A stretch of DNA of 64,000 bases from contig NZ_CP119075.1 of NCBI RefSeq assembly GCF_029023725.1, positions 2,351,501-2,415,500 of the forward strand, given 5' to 3'. Position 1 is the stretch's first letter. Every line of letters begins with the position of its first letter. Shown piece after piece: positions 52,355 to 60,717 of the stretch. The translations under genes were made by a program, and so were the position numbers. Below the pieces are notes generated by a model, which was not told the origin of the DNA, did not search any database, and saw nothing but the letters and a program-made list of their open reading frames with translations. Origin of the DNA: Synoicihabitans lomoniglobus. GTDB lineage: Bacteria > Verrucomicrobiota > Verrucomicrobiia > Opitutales > Opitutaceae.

Positions 52355-54796
52355 ATGACCTCCCCTTCTCATCGTTGTCGCTCGAAAGGTTCCGCGATGG
52401 TGATGACCATGATTGTGGCCATGGTGTTGGCGATCGCCGCCGCCAGCATTCTGCGTTGGTCGCTCACGGAAAAACGCATCAACATCCGTCACGCCTTGCG
52501 GCTGGAAGCCCGCAGCGCGGCGGAAGCCGCGGCGGAATACGCCTTCGCGCAGGTGCGGTATCGCATGGATAATCAAACCAGCTTCCCCACCACCATGCTC
52601 GACCCCAACGGCGGTGCGCCGCTCCTCGCACCGCCCGCTGCCGCGTTTGGCGGCACCCATGTGAAGGTGGGTTCCATCGTGGTGACCGGCGGCGTGGTCC
52701 GCAACATCACCAACGATTTGGAAGGCACCCATTTCTTTGTCGATCCGGCGGACCCCAACAACCGCTTCGATCCCATGAAAGGTAAGCGCATTTTTCGGCG
52801 CGACGTGCGCATCCTGGCCAAGGCGACCGTGTCGTCGCCCAACGTCGATGCCATCACCGCCTACGCGAGCGAGACCCTCGCCATGCGCGAGGCGCCCATG
52901 TTTGCACACGCGTTGTTCTACAACATGGATCTCGAGGTCGGTGCCGGCGGCGATTTCGCAATTTTCGGACCGGTCCATACCAACGGCGATCTGTGGGTCG
53001 TCGGGCAGGCCAACAACGGATCCAAAACCGATTTTCGCGGACCCGTCACCGCCGCCGGGGGTATTTATTGGGGCTACCACACCACGCCCATCATGGGCAA
53101 TGGCTCCATGGAACCCGTCACGCAGGAAGACATCCGGTTCACCGATAAGGCCGGCGGCTTGATCAACCTGCAAAGCTCCTCCGGCGTGTGGCGGGACCAC
53201 AAGATGGGCTCGTCCACCGAGTCGACGACCACTCAGTCCGCGTTCCGCTCCTTCTCGTCGAACACCTTCAACGGCTACGTGCAGACCAGCGTGCACGGCG
53301 TCGAAAATTACAAACCCGTCGCGTTCGGCAACTACGTGCCCGACGCCACGCCCAACAACGGCGTGGACAACTCCATCAACACGGGCCGGGCCATGATCGA
53401 GCGTCCCCTCAGTTCCGGCGACGCCGGCTACAACGCCGAGGTCGAGAATCAAAAATTTTCCCGCAAGGCCGGCCTCTATATCGTCGTAAACCCGAGTTCC
53501 AGCGCCCGCACCGGCAAGAAACCCGACGGCACCAACGTCACCATTCCGGCCGGTCAATATCGGGCCTACAAACGCAATGGCACCGAGGTCATCCTCCCCG
53601 GTTCGACGCTCACCACCGCCGGGATCATCCACCCCAATTTGGGCGGTCGCCCGATCATAAAGGTCAAGACCGATGCCATGACCGATCTCCGTCGGTTCAC
53701 CAATTTCAACTACGGGTCCAACCGCAGCTATTCCAATCGTTACGATCCCAAGGTGATCGATCTCGTCGAAGTCGATATGACCGCGCTCAAAATGGCGGTG
53801 GACTGGACCGTAAATGGCGAGTCCGTGAGTTCGATTTATGATTACGACAGTTCGTCTTCGGACTCGACCTACAAGGCCAGCAGTCCGACCAACGAAAGCA
53901 TCGGTTTGGGCAACCTCATGGTAAATTTCGGGGCGTCAGACTGGGACGGGACCATCTACATCGAGTCGGTGGATGCGGAGACGCGCAAAGACTCCGGCGT
54001 GCGCCTGATCAACGGACGCGGACGCGTCGCCAGCACTCCCGCGCATTCGGCCAACGAAGGCCTGACCATCGCGACCAACGATGCCCTCTACATCCTCGGC
54101 GACTTCAATGCCGACGGGAACATCGATACCAACGCCTCCAGTCTGACCAACAGTTCCCGCTATCCGGAAAACGCCAACGAAGTGCCTGTCGCCGTGGCCG
54201 CCGATGCCATTACCATTCTTTCCCAACCCACCTTCAACTACAGCGGTAAACAAACCGGAGGTTGGAACGACGTGCTCAGCGGCCATCGCCACACCAGCAG
54301 CAACCACTCCTCTTATTGGGCCACGTCCAACCCCTCCAATAGCAACTACCGCGAAGGGGATAATTACAGCGTGCGGCCCGGCGACGACCCCACCAACAAC
54401 ACCCCCTCCTCCAGTCTCTCCAATGAGTCGGTAAAGTTTCGTGGTTCGAGCACGGAGATCGCCGCCGCCCTGTTGACGGGTTTGGTGCCCTCCAACAAAG
54501 ACGGGTCATCACAAAACAGCGGGGGCGCGCACAATTTCCCCCGCCTGCTCGAATATTGGGACGGCGTTTTGGCCATTCGCGGGTCCATGGTCGCACTCTT
54601 CGAGAGCCGAGTCGCCGATGAGCCGTGGAGCATTCGCTACTACAACGCGCCGGATCGCGTTTGGGGGTTTAATTCGATTCTGGCCGACGGTCGCTACCCG
54701 CCGCAGACCCCGCGCGTGCGGACCTATCGCCGCGTCGACTTCAGCGATTTGACCGCCAGCGAATACGAAGCCGCGCTGGCCGAAATGCCCTGGTAA
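52355..54796 (+). CDS. Giant PilX-like minor pilin, cassette A
   Basis: 813 residues, far longer than ordinary PilX (about 150-200). The N-terminus (SKG then SAMVMTMIVAMVLAIAAAS) has the prepilin cleavage Gly and a hydrophobic helix, but no Glu at +5, as is usual for PilX/GspK-type tip subunits. The exported part contains GPVHTNGDLWVV (205-), DWDGTIYIE (about 528), YILGDFNADGNIDTN (579-, an Asp-rich calcium-binding-like turn) and a final GSMVALFESR segment. The cassette B homologue has the same landmarks. A tip adhesin is inferred. The last base of its TAA is the first base of the duplicated IS flank. Confidence 0.86.
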   Translation: MTSPSHRCRSKGSAMVMTMIVAMVLAIAAASILRWSLTEKRINIRHALRLEARSAAEAAAEYAFAQVRYRMDNQTSFPTTMLDPNGGAPLLAPPAAAFGGTHVKVGSIVVTGGVVRNITNDLEGTHFFVDPADPNNRFDPMKGKRIFRRDVRILAKATVSSPNVDAITAYASETLAMREAPMFAHALFYNMDLEVGAGGDFAIFGPVHTNGDLWVVGQANNGSKTDFRGPVTAAGGIYWGYHTTPIMGNGSMEPVTQEDIRFTDKAGGLINLQSSSGVWRDHKMGSSTESTTTQSAFRSFSSNTFNGYVQTSVHGVENYKPVAFGNYVPDATPNNGVDNSINTGRAMIERPLSSGDAGYNAEVENQKFSRKAGLYIVVNPSSSARTGKKPDGTNVTIPAGQYRAYKRNGTEVILPGSTLTTAGIIHPNLGGRPIIKVKTDAMTDLRRFTNFNYGSNRSYSNRYDPKVIDLVEVDMTALKMAVDWTVNGESVSSIYDYDSSSSDSTYKASSPTNESIGLGNLMVNFGASDWDGTIYIESVDAETRKDSGVRLINGRGRVASTPAHSANEGLTIATNDALYILGDFNADGNIDTNASSLTNSSRYPENANEVPVAVAADAITILSQPTFNYSGKQTGGWNDVLSGHRHTSSNHSSYWATSNPSNSNYREGDNYSVRPGDDPTNNTPSSSLSNESVKFRGSSTEIAAALLTGLVPSNKDGSSQNSGGAHNFPRLLEYWDGVLAIRGSMVALFESRVADEPWSIRYYNAPDRVWGFNSILADGRYPPQTPRVRTYRRVDFSDLTASEYEAALAEMPW

Positions 54797-54815
54797 TAGG
54801 GCCTTTAGGCCCTAC
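54796..54815. repeat. Left copy of the 20-base direct repeat flanking the IS
   Basis: atagggcctttaggccctac, identical to 56521-56540 and directly adjoining the left inverted repeat of the IS. The sequence is itself a near-palindrome (tagggcct-tt-aggcccta), so it can fold into a hairpin just after the stop codon of the PilX-like gene. Confidence 0.85.
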
Positions 54816-54838
54816 CTGAAGTTTGGCGCGAGTGAGGC

Positions 54839-56245
54839 TTAATTATGGGAGTAGAACAGGGCGGAGGCGAGGTCGGTGGCGGGTTTATCCGATTTGTGGA
54901 TTGGCCGGGTGCGAGAGCAGAAGTGCGATAAACTGTCCGGCCGTAGGTGGCGCGACCACAGTTCGACGCGCAGCTGGTTGATGAGCAGGCCAGTCGTGGC
55001 GCGGCGCGGGGGTTCACGACGTCGCCATTTGGCGAGGGGCACCGAGGGCGGCAGTCGATTCGAGCCGTAGGTTTTGTGCCCGGCGAGCAACAGGAGCGCA
55101 TACGCGGCCACCGCGCAGGCGGGCTGGCGGCGCACCGCCTCGGGTTCGCGCAACTGCGCTTCGCTGACACCGAGCAGGTCCTTTTCGTCCTTGAAGTTGA
55201 CCTCGATGTCCCAGCGCCAGAGGTATTCCTGCAAGATCTCTGCGAGCGGCACGTCCGCATCGGTGCAGATCAGGTAGGCGGGCTGCCGGTAGAGCAATTT
55301 GCCGCCTGTTTTCAATCGGTAGCCCAGGGGCGCGATCACGACCACCTGCACCAGCGTATCGACTCCGGTGATACGGGCGAGCACCGGCCCCTGGGTTTTG
55401 ATCTTAAAGTCGTGACGCTTTGCGGCCGCAAAGGCCGACACCCGGGTCCACCCGACGGTGTCGTCCACGCGCAGCTGTTCGGGCGTGGGCAAGGTGTCGC
55501 CATACTTGCGGGGGCGGCCGTTCTTGCCGGGCTGCGCTGCGTAGGGCGCGTAGAGTTTGGTGTCCTTGCGCACCCGGCCGATCAGCACGGTGTTTTCCGG
55601 CAGTTGGCGCAGGAGGGTGCGGTTGGTGAAGCGCCCGTCGCTCACCCAGTGGATGGGCCGTTGGGTCGCGGTGCGCAGGTGCGCCATGCGTTCGGCGGCG
55701 ACTTTGTTGATGTTGGCCTGTTTGCGCGCCTCCACATACGCCGCCTGCGCCTGGGCGTCGGCGTGACGCGAGGGCTTTTTGGGCAATGGAGCCTCTTGCC
55801 AGTCCACCGGCACCAGCCGGGCGGAGCCGTCGTCGGCGGGCATCGCGGCGCTGAACTGGAGCACGCGCTGGCCCCAGATGAAGTTGACGTTGAAGGGCGG
55901 ACCGAGGGGGTCCTTGCGCCAGCCGCAGCCGGGGATGCACCGGCCGGTCTTGCGTGTGATGGAGTCGTCCAATGCGACCACCCAGGGCCGGGTGGCATCG
56001 GTGGCAGCCAGTGCCTCGGTGCGCACGTGTGCGAAGATCGGCTCGACCGGCAGGCGTTGCAGCAACCGATAATCCGCCGACCAGTCCCGGTGCTGGGAGC
56101 CAGCGGTGCTCAATGCACCGGTCACCGTGTGGCGGCCCAGGTTGAGCAACCCAGCCAGCCATTGCGTGCGGGCGCGCGCAAAGTCCTCGGGCAAGTCGAA
56201 GACCGGCGCGAGACCATCGAGCAGGGAATCGAACGCTTCGCTCAA
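54839..56245 (-). CDS. IS4/IS701-like DDE transposase
   Basis: 468 residues from the TTG at 56245, whose first bases overlap the stop of the AbrB-like gene (TTGA), implying coupled translation. Candidate catalytic residues are Asp93/94 in VALDDSITRKTGR, Asp203 in HWVSDGRFTN and Glu348 in WRWDIEVNFKDEKDLLG (the WRWxIEVxFKxxK form of the YREK region). The frame is intact, so the element may still be active. Its exact IS family needs a comparison with ISfinder-type references. Confidence 0.88.
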   Translation of the reverse strand: MSEAFDSLLDGLAPVFDLPEDFARARTQWLAGLLNLGRHTVTGALSTAGSQHRDWSADYRLLQRLPVEPIFAHVRTEALAATDATRPWVVALDDSITRKTGRCIPGCGWRKDPLGPPFNVNFIWGQRVLQFSAAMPADDGSARLVPVDWQEAPLPKKPSRHADAQAQAAYVEARKQANINKVAAERMAHLRTATQRPIHWVSDGRFTNRTLLRQLPENTVLIGRVRKDTKLYAPYAAQPGKNGRPRKYGDTLPTPEQLRVDDTVGWTRVSAFAAAKRHDFKIKTQGPVLARITGVDTLVQVVVIAPLGYRLKTGGKLLYRQPAYLICTDADVPLAEILQEYLWRWDIEVNFKDEKDLLGVSEAQLREPEAVRRQPACAVAAYALLLLAGHKTYGSNRLPPSVPLAKWRRREPPRRATTGLLINQLRVELWSRHLRPDSLSHFCSRTRPIHKSDKPATDLASALFYSHN

Positions 56246-56445
56246 CGAGGCGTTTTTTTTACAGGGACCCTGTCGGGCGGGACTTCACGCCGGGAGACAA
56301 TGAGGTGGCCCTTGTCGTGGATCGTCCACTCGACGGTCTCGCCTTTGGCGAAGTCCATCGCTTGAGCGATGGGAGTGGGGAAGTTGATATAGAACTGGGA
56401 AGTTTCCTTCCGCTGAATGCATTGAACTTTAGTTGGATAGCCCAT
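56242..56445 (-). CDS. AbrB/SpoVT-type DNA-binding protein carried by the IS
   Basis: 67 residues (MGYPTKVQCIQRKETSQFYI...). The swapped-hairpin AbrB fold is suggested by NFPTPIAQAMDFAKGETVEWTIHDKGHLIVSRRE, which resembles MazE/AbrB proteins. It is the first gene of the IS operon and overlaps the transposase start. An inverted repeat of actagt motifs immediately upstream looks like its operator. A role in limiting transposase expression is inferred; an antitoxin role is less likely, since no toxin gene is present. Confidence 0.8.
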   Translation of the reverse strand: MGYPTKVQCIQRKETSQFYINFPTPIAQAMDFAKGETVEWTIHDKGHLIVSRREVPPDRVPVKKTPR

Positions 56446-56453
56446 GAAGATAA

Positions 56454-56469
56454 CTAGTTTAATTACTAG
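56454..56469 (-). promoter_or_regulatory. Inverted repeat (possible operator) upstream of the AbrB-like gene
   Basis: ctagt-ttaatt-actag lies 9 bases before the AbrB-like start codon, and a third actagt occurs at about 56499. The region is AT-rich, unlike its surroundings, and should contain the promoter of the IS operon. Confidence 0.5.
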
Positions 56470-56520
56470 ATTAATGACAAGCCCTTTCCTCCCAAAAAAC
56501 TAGTCGGTGCCAAACTTCAG

Positions 56521-56540
56521 ATAGGGCCTTTAGGCCCTAC
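56521..56540. repeat. Right copy of the 20-base direct repeat flanking the IS
   Basis: Identical to 54796-54815. It runs on into ccccagtagggg (about 56539-56551), another small hairpin, and further taggccc-type pieces up to 56580. Without the IS and one copy, the palindromes would follow directly on the PilX-like stop codon. Confidence 0.85.
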
Positions 56541-56610
56541 CCCAGTAGGGGCCAATAACTTCCAATAGGCCCTTTCGGTCCGCTTCGAAAGTAGTCTATG
56601 ATAGGCCTCT

Positions 56611-57189
56611 ATGGTGGCCTACCCTCGCTTCTCCCACCGCCCTCAGCGGCGTTTCAACGCCGGCCTCTCCCTCGTCGAAGTCATGGTGGCATCCGCTATC
56701 CTGGCCATGGTGGCGACAACCTTGGTCGGCGTTTTCCTGCAGAACTCGCGCTACAGTTACATCCTGAGCTACCGCACCCAAGCGGTCACCACCAGTCTCT
56801 CCATTCTCGAGCAACTTCGATTCCGCCAATATGCCGAAGTGGCCGACATCTACAGTGCGGGGGCGGCCGGCAGCGTGACCGTGACCATCGCTGATCCGTC
56901 CAGCGAAACCGGATACGCCGACCTCGTCTTGCCGGTGAACGTGCTCGACGACACCGAGGTGAACTCAAGTTGGACCAATACCAGCATCGTGGTCGATCCC
57001 GACGGCGATGCCCCGCGATTGCCCATGCGCTTTTTCCTGCACCTCAAACGCAACTTCTCCAACGGGGCTGACAAAATCGACGTTTTTGAGGTCGTCCTCC
57101 TCTACCAATTTAAGCGGTCCGGCGAAGCCGACACCGCTTGGAACACCGGCAACGTGCGACTGATCGTGCCCAACCTCAACATCATGTAA
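56611..57189 (+). CDS. PilV-like prepilin, cassette B
   Basis: 192 residues. Leader ends RRFNAG, cleavage after Gly18, then LSLVEVMVASAILAMVATTL with Glu at +5. The C-terminal domain is beta-rich with DPDGDAPRLP in the middle. It corresponds in position and type to the first gene of cassette A. It starts 70 bases after the right flank of the IS, so its expression may depend on a promoter in that space or on the IS. Confidence 0.88.
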   Translation: MVAYPRFSHRPQRRFNAGLSLVEVMVASAILAMVATTLVGVFLQNSRYSYILSYRTQAVTTSLSILEQLRFRQYAEVADIYSAGAAGSVTVTIADPSSETGYADLVLPVNVLDDTEVNSSWTNTSIVVDPDGDAPRLPMRFFLHLKRNFSNGADKIDVFEVVLLYQFKRSGEADTAWNTGNVRLIVPNLNIM

Positions 57190-57193
57190 CCCG

Positions 57194-57877
57194 ATGCAGG
57201 CTTCCGCCCCCTCTCTCCCCGATCGACCCCCGCCACGCCGCCGCCGGTTTCGTCTCCGCGCCTTCACCTTGGCTGAGATCCTCATGGGACTCGGCATTTC
57301 CTCCTTCGTAGTCGGGGGAGGACTCTGGCTGCTGGTCGCGGGCCTGAAAACGTCCACTCGCACGACCAATACCACGCTCAATGACTTGTCCCAATGGGGC
57401 ATTGCCAGTCGCCTGTGGATCGACTCCCGCATCGCCAACGGCATCAGCATCTACGCCGACAATTCCAATGCCAACGTCGAGCGGTGGCTGCGCAAGTTGG
57501 TCGACCAACGGGGCAACTTTATTGTGTTTTCGCTCAGCGCCACGGATGGGAGCTCGCGCACGTATTACACCAAGCTCAGCGGCTACTACTATGACTCTGC
57601 CGCGGAGACCATTTCGCGTTTCGACTATGACGTCCCGGTCGCCGATCAATCGGGGAACCGGACGCTGGAGCAAATCCTCAGCGACCGCCGGGACGCGATC
57701 ATGGCGACCTACGACGTCGTCGCACGCAACGTGGACCTCACCCACCCCGACGGTCTCTTCATCTGCCGCACCGCCGGCACCGCGGCGAGCCTCTCCTGCA
57801 CCGTCACCGCCGGCACCGAAAACGCCGCGTATGAAAAAGAAAAAACCATCGAAGCCACTTTCTATGTCCGCAGCTGA
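57194..57877 (+). CDS. PilW-like prepilin, cassette B
   Basis: 227 residues. A very basic leader (RRRRFRLRA) precedes FTLAEILMGLGISSFVVGGG with Glu at +5; the residue before cleavage is again Ala (Ala23). The globular part carries LSQWGIASRLWIDSRIANG and a C-terminal beta region. The gene overlaps the giant PilX-like gene by 14 bases. Confidence 0.87.
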   Translation: MQASAPSLPDRPPPRRRRFRLRAFTLAEILMGLGISSFVVGGGLWLLVAGLKTSTRTTNTTLNDLSQWGIASRLWIDSRIANGISIYADNSNANVERWLRKLVDQRGNFIVFSLSATDGSSRTYYTKLSGYYYDSAAETISRFDYDVPVADQSGNRTLEQILSDRRDAIMATYDVVARNVDLTHPDGLFICRTAGTAASLSCTVTAGTENAAYEKEKTIEATFYVRS

Positions 57878-60716
57878 TATTTTTTCCGGCGCCCCGCGAT
57901 CAACCCGGCGCGGCTCCGCCCTCCTCACCGTCATCATATGCACCACCGTAGCCGCGCTGACCGCCGCGTCGGTGTTGTCGCTCATGTCGACCCAACGTTC
58001 CCTCGCCCTGCGCAAGGAACTCGAGATGCACGCCGTCAACGCCGCCGAGTCCGCCATCGACTACGCTTACTCGATTGTGATCAATAAAATCGGGACCGGG
58101 GCGAGTTTCGACATTCCCGAGATCCCCGACTCCGGGACCGCGACGCTGACCCTGCCGTCCGCCGCCACCAGTTTTCTCAATGGCACAGTTTCGTTGCCCG
58201 ACGGTAGTTATTCCGGTGATACCGGCACCGTCACGCTGTCCAACGCGACGATTCGCCTGCAGCCCGGCGTCAGCATCGCCGCCCGCAAGTTCATCGATCC
58301 CGCCGATCCCGCCAACGATGATGATCCCAACCGGGGGCAATGGGTGTGGGAATCGATGGTCCCCATGGTGGCCAGCGTGACCGCGAGTCAAAACAACGAA
58401 ACCTACACCGCCTACCTGCAGAAAAATATCGTGGCTCGCCAGGTGCCGATGTTTCAGCACGCGATTTTTTTCCAGGGTCAACTCCAGTTGCACCGCAGCT
58501 ACAAAGTCGTAGGCCCCGTCCACACCAACGGCACGCTGTTGCTCAATGCCCAGAATGGGGACACCTCGATCTATTCCGGCGGCCTCACTTCATCGGGCCA
58601 CTTCTATCGCGGCTCCACCAATGATGTCGGCGGCACCGGCGTCGATCCCTACGGTTATACCCCGGTCGATATTAACGGCGACTTGGATTTTTCCGCTTCG
58701 ATCAACCCCCGCGTGGTGCCGGTCGCCACCGGAAACAACCGCATCAGCATTTACGTGGAGTCACAAACCATCGGAATAACGACCAACCACATCCTCGCGT
58801 ATAATAACGCCGGCGATGACTCCCGTCGGTCCGATTGGCGCAATTGGGCGCTGCAAACCTACAAGGGATACCTGCAGGACAAGGCCCACCAGACTCCGGT
58901 GTTCACACCTCAAGGTTCGGTGGCCTATCGCCAGGACGTGGTGACGACGCCCCTCGTCAATGAATTCAGCAACGGCACCTATTCGCTCATCGAACCCCTG
59001 CTGCCACTCGGCCATGCCAGCCGCAAAAACGATGCCAGTCGCTCCAACAAACTCGCCGCGAGCGCCAACCTGATCTTCCGCATCGAACGCAACAACGCCT
59101 TCGTGCCAGCCGGAATGCCTCCGCCATCAGCGTCCCTCAACGACTTGGGAGACATTCCCTCCATCGTGGACGCCATGAGTAGTGACCCCCTTCCCGTCGC
59201 CGGTCGCCGCCGCCGGAATCCCTTTCCCGCGCCAGCGCCAGCGCCAGCGCCTGCGCCTGCGCCCGCGCCCGCGCCCGCTCCTGCTCCTGCCCCGGCTCCC
59301 GCGCCCGCGCCCGCACCGGCTCCCGCCCCCGCACCGGCGCCTGCTCCCGCCCCGGCTCCCGCGCCCGCTCCGGCTCCGGCTCCCGTGCCGGTTTATCCTT
59401 ATGCGGATGAATGGCAGGCCACCAACCGCAACGAACGCTTCGTCGTCAAGGCCTACAAATACTCCGTGATTCCCGAAGACGGCGTCGAACCGGTGTTATC
59501 CCCGGTGCCTCTGCCCGACCGTCTGATCGGCGAGGCCAACGCCTCGATTACCGCCGTCCAGTCCGGTCGACCCTATCCCGAAATGGTCTCCTATACCGGC
59601 TCGGGCTCGGGCACGATCGTGAACTCCTCACTGCATGATCCTCGCCTGGGTCGCGGAGTCGATGCGTTCACCCTGGATATGGCGCGCTTCAAACGGATCC
59701 TTGAAGGCACCGATACCGATGCCACCGCCGTGGCGTTTCGATCCGCGTTCTCCCCCACCACGGATTGGAACGGCATCGTCTACATCGAAATGCCCACGTC
59801 GATCACGCCCGATTACACCGTGGCCGCCAACACCACCGACGCCGCCGGTCTGGCTATTTCGTCTCAGCCTTTTGAATACGGTTCCGCCGAATTGCGTCAC
59901 CCGGATCGCCGGGCCGAAACTGACAATCTGGGTCGACCCGATCGCACGGACAGCATCGTGCCCTTTGCCCCCGAACTGCGCAAATATCCCACCGGCGCCG
60001 TCTCAGATGCCGTCCTGCAAAGCCCCGAATTTGCCATCCCCGGTCTCCAGATCATCAACGCCAGCTCTTTGCCCAACCCTTCCGGCAGCCCCGGGCTTAC
60101 CCTGGCGACCAACATGCCGGTCTACATCGTGGGCAACTATAACTGCGACGGTAACATCAACAGCGGCACCAACATCACCAGCAACGCCCCCGATGCCTAC
60201 GCGTTCCGGGAAGCCGGCGAAGTCCCCGCCGCGATCTTCTGCGACATGATGACCGTGTTGACCTCGGGCTGGGCATCCAATCGCGGCAAAAGCTTTGTCG
60301 GTCACGCCAACGGCGCATCCACCCGACCGGCCGCGAGTCGCATCGAGATTGCCGCCTGTATCGCCACCGGCGAATACCCGATCTTTGAGTTCTTCATGCA
60401 CGCGTTTGAGAATTTTCAGTCTCAATACGCCTCCGGTCCTCCCATCGTCTTCAAGGGCTCCGTCATGGGCATGTTTCGCAGCGAAATTCAGGAAATCAAA
60501 CAAGCCTACGGGCGCGACGTAAACAATCAGGCGGAAGACTACTGGCACGCCCACGGAGCCTACGCCATTCCCTCCGCCCGTTATCACGAGGACCTGGTCA
60601 ACGGCACCTTCCCGCCGGGAATTCCCATGGCATTGATCTTCCGACCCAGCGACCACCGGTTTCTGCGTCCGGGCAATGCCGACGACCAGGCGATCCTCAC
60701 CAGCGCCGGCTACTGA
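57864..60716 (+). CDS. Giant PilX-like minor pilin with Pro-Ala linker, cassette B
   Basis: 950 residues from the ATG at 57864 (MSAADIFSGAPRSTRRG); an upstream frame extension overlaps the PilW-like gene and lacks similarity. Mature N-terminus SALLTVIICTTVAALTAASV, again without Glu at +5. Landmarks shared with cassette A: GPVHTNGTLLLN (217-), DWNGIVYIE (about 633), YIVGNYNCDGNINSG (754-) and a C-terminal KGSVMGMF. A (Pro-Ala)26-Pro linker lies at 59226-59384. It ends one base before the convergent rdgB stop. Probably a tip adhesin, by inference. Confidence 0.86.
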   Translation: MSAADIFSGAPRSTRRGSALLTVIICTTVAALTAASVLSLMSTQRSLALRKELEMHAVNAAESAIDYAYSIVINKIGTGASFDIPEIPDSGTATLTLPSAATSFLNGTVSLPDGSYSGDTGTVTLSNATIRLQPGVSIAARKFIDPADPANDDDPNRGQWVWESMVPMVASVTASQNNETYTAYLQKNIVARQVPMFQHAIFFQGQLQLHRSYKVVGPVHTNGTLLLNAQNGDTSIYSGGLTSSGHFYRGSTNDVGGTGVDPYGYTPVDINGDLDFSASINPRVVPVATGNNRISIYVESQTIGITTNHILAYNNAGDDSRRSDWRNWALQTYKGYLQDKAHQTPVFTPQGSVAYRQDVVTTPLVNEFSNGTYSLIEPLLPLGHASRKNDASRSNKLAASANLIFRIERNNAFVPAGMPPPSASLNDLGDIPSIVDAMSSDPLPVAGRRRRNPFPAPAPAPAPAPAPAPAPAPAPAPAPAPAPAPAPAPAPAPAPAPAPAPAPAPAPVPVYPYADEWQATNRNERFVVKAYKYSVIPEDGVEPVLSPVPLPDRLIGEANASITAVQSGRPYPEMVSYTGSGSGTIVNSSLHDPRLGRGVDAFTLDMARFKRILEGTDTDATAVAFRSAFSPTTDWNGIVYIEMPTSITPDYTVAANTTDAAGLAISSQPFEYGSAELRHPDRRAETDNLGRPDRTDSIVPFAPELRKYPTGAVSDAVLQSPEFAIPGLQIINASSLPNPSGSPGLTLATNMPVYIVGNYNCDGNINSGTNITSNAPDAYAFREAGEVPAAIFCDMMTVLTSGWASNRGKSFVGHANGASTRPAASRIEIAACIATGEYPIFEFFMHAFENFQSQYASGPPIVFKGSVMGMFRSEIQEIKQAYGRDVNNQAEDYWHAHGAYAIPSARYHEDLVNGTFPPGIPMALIFRPSDHRFLRPGNADDQAILTSAGY
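59226..59384 (+). repeat. (Pro-Ala)26 coding repeat
   Basis: 53 codons alternate Pro and Ala with mixed synonymous hexamers (gcgcca, gcgcct, gcgccc, gctccg, gctccc). Six-base units keep the frame if copies are gained or lost. The product is a stiff, extended linker between the two exported halves of the PilX-like protein. Confidence 0.93.
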
Positions 60717-60717
60717 T

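Larger units (their letters stand above)
54816..56520 (-). mobile_element. Insertion sequence, about 1.7 kb, DDE transposase plus AbrB-like gene
   Basis: Ends are the inverted repeats ctgaagtttggc (54816-54827) and gccaaacttcag (56509-56520), 12 bp perfect. Twenty-base identical flanks (54796-54815, 56521-56540) adjoin both ends, as expected of a target duplication, though 20 bases is long. Inside are a transposase gene and an upstream AbrB-like gene on the minus strand. The element lies between two pilin cassettes and breaks no gene. Family membership is uncertain: an IS4/IS701-like DDE element on motif grounds. Confidence 0.85.

Noticed and set aside
56242..56445. Toxin-antitoxin module with the AbrB-like protein as antitoxin
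   Set aside because: The only partner gene is the transposase, with coupled translation and both inside the IS ends; no toxin gene is seen.
57381..57863. 161-codon upstream extension of the cassette B PilX-like frame
   Set aside because: It overlaps the PilW-like gene in another frame and would bury the prepilin signal, which must be N-terminal; the ATG at 57864 places it correctly.
59137..59334. Arg/Ala-rich small frame on the minus strand opposite the Pro-Ala repeat
   Set aside because: Purely the complement of the repeat, with no independent evidence.
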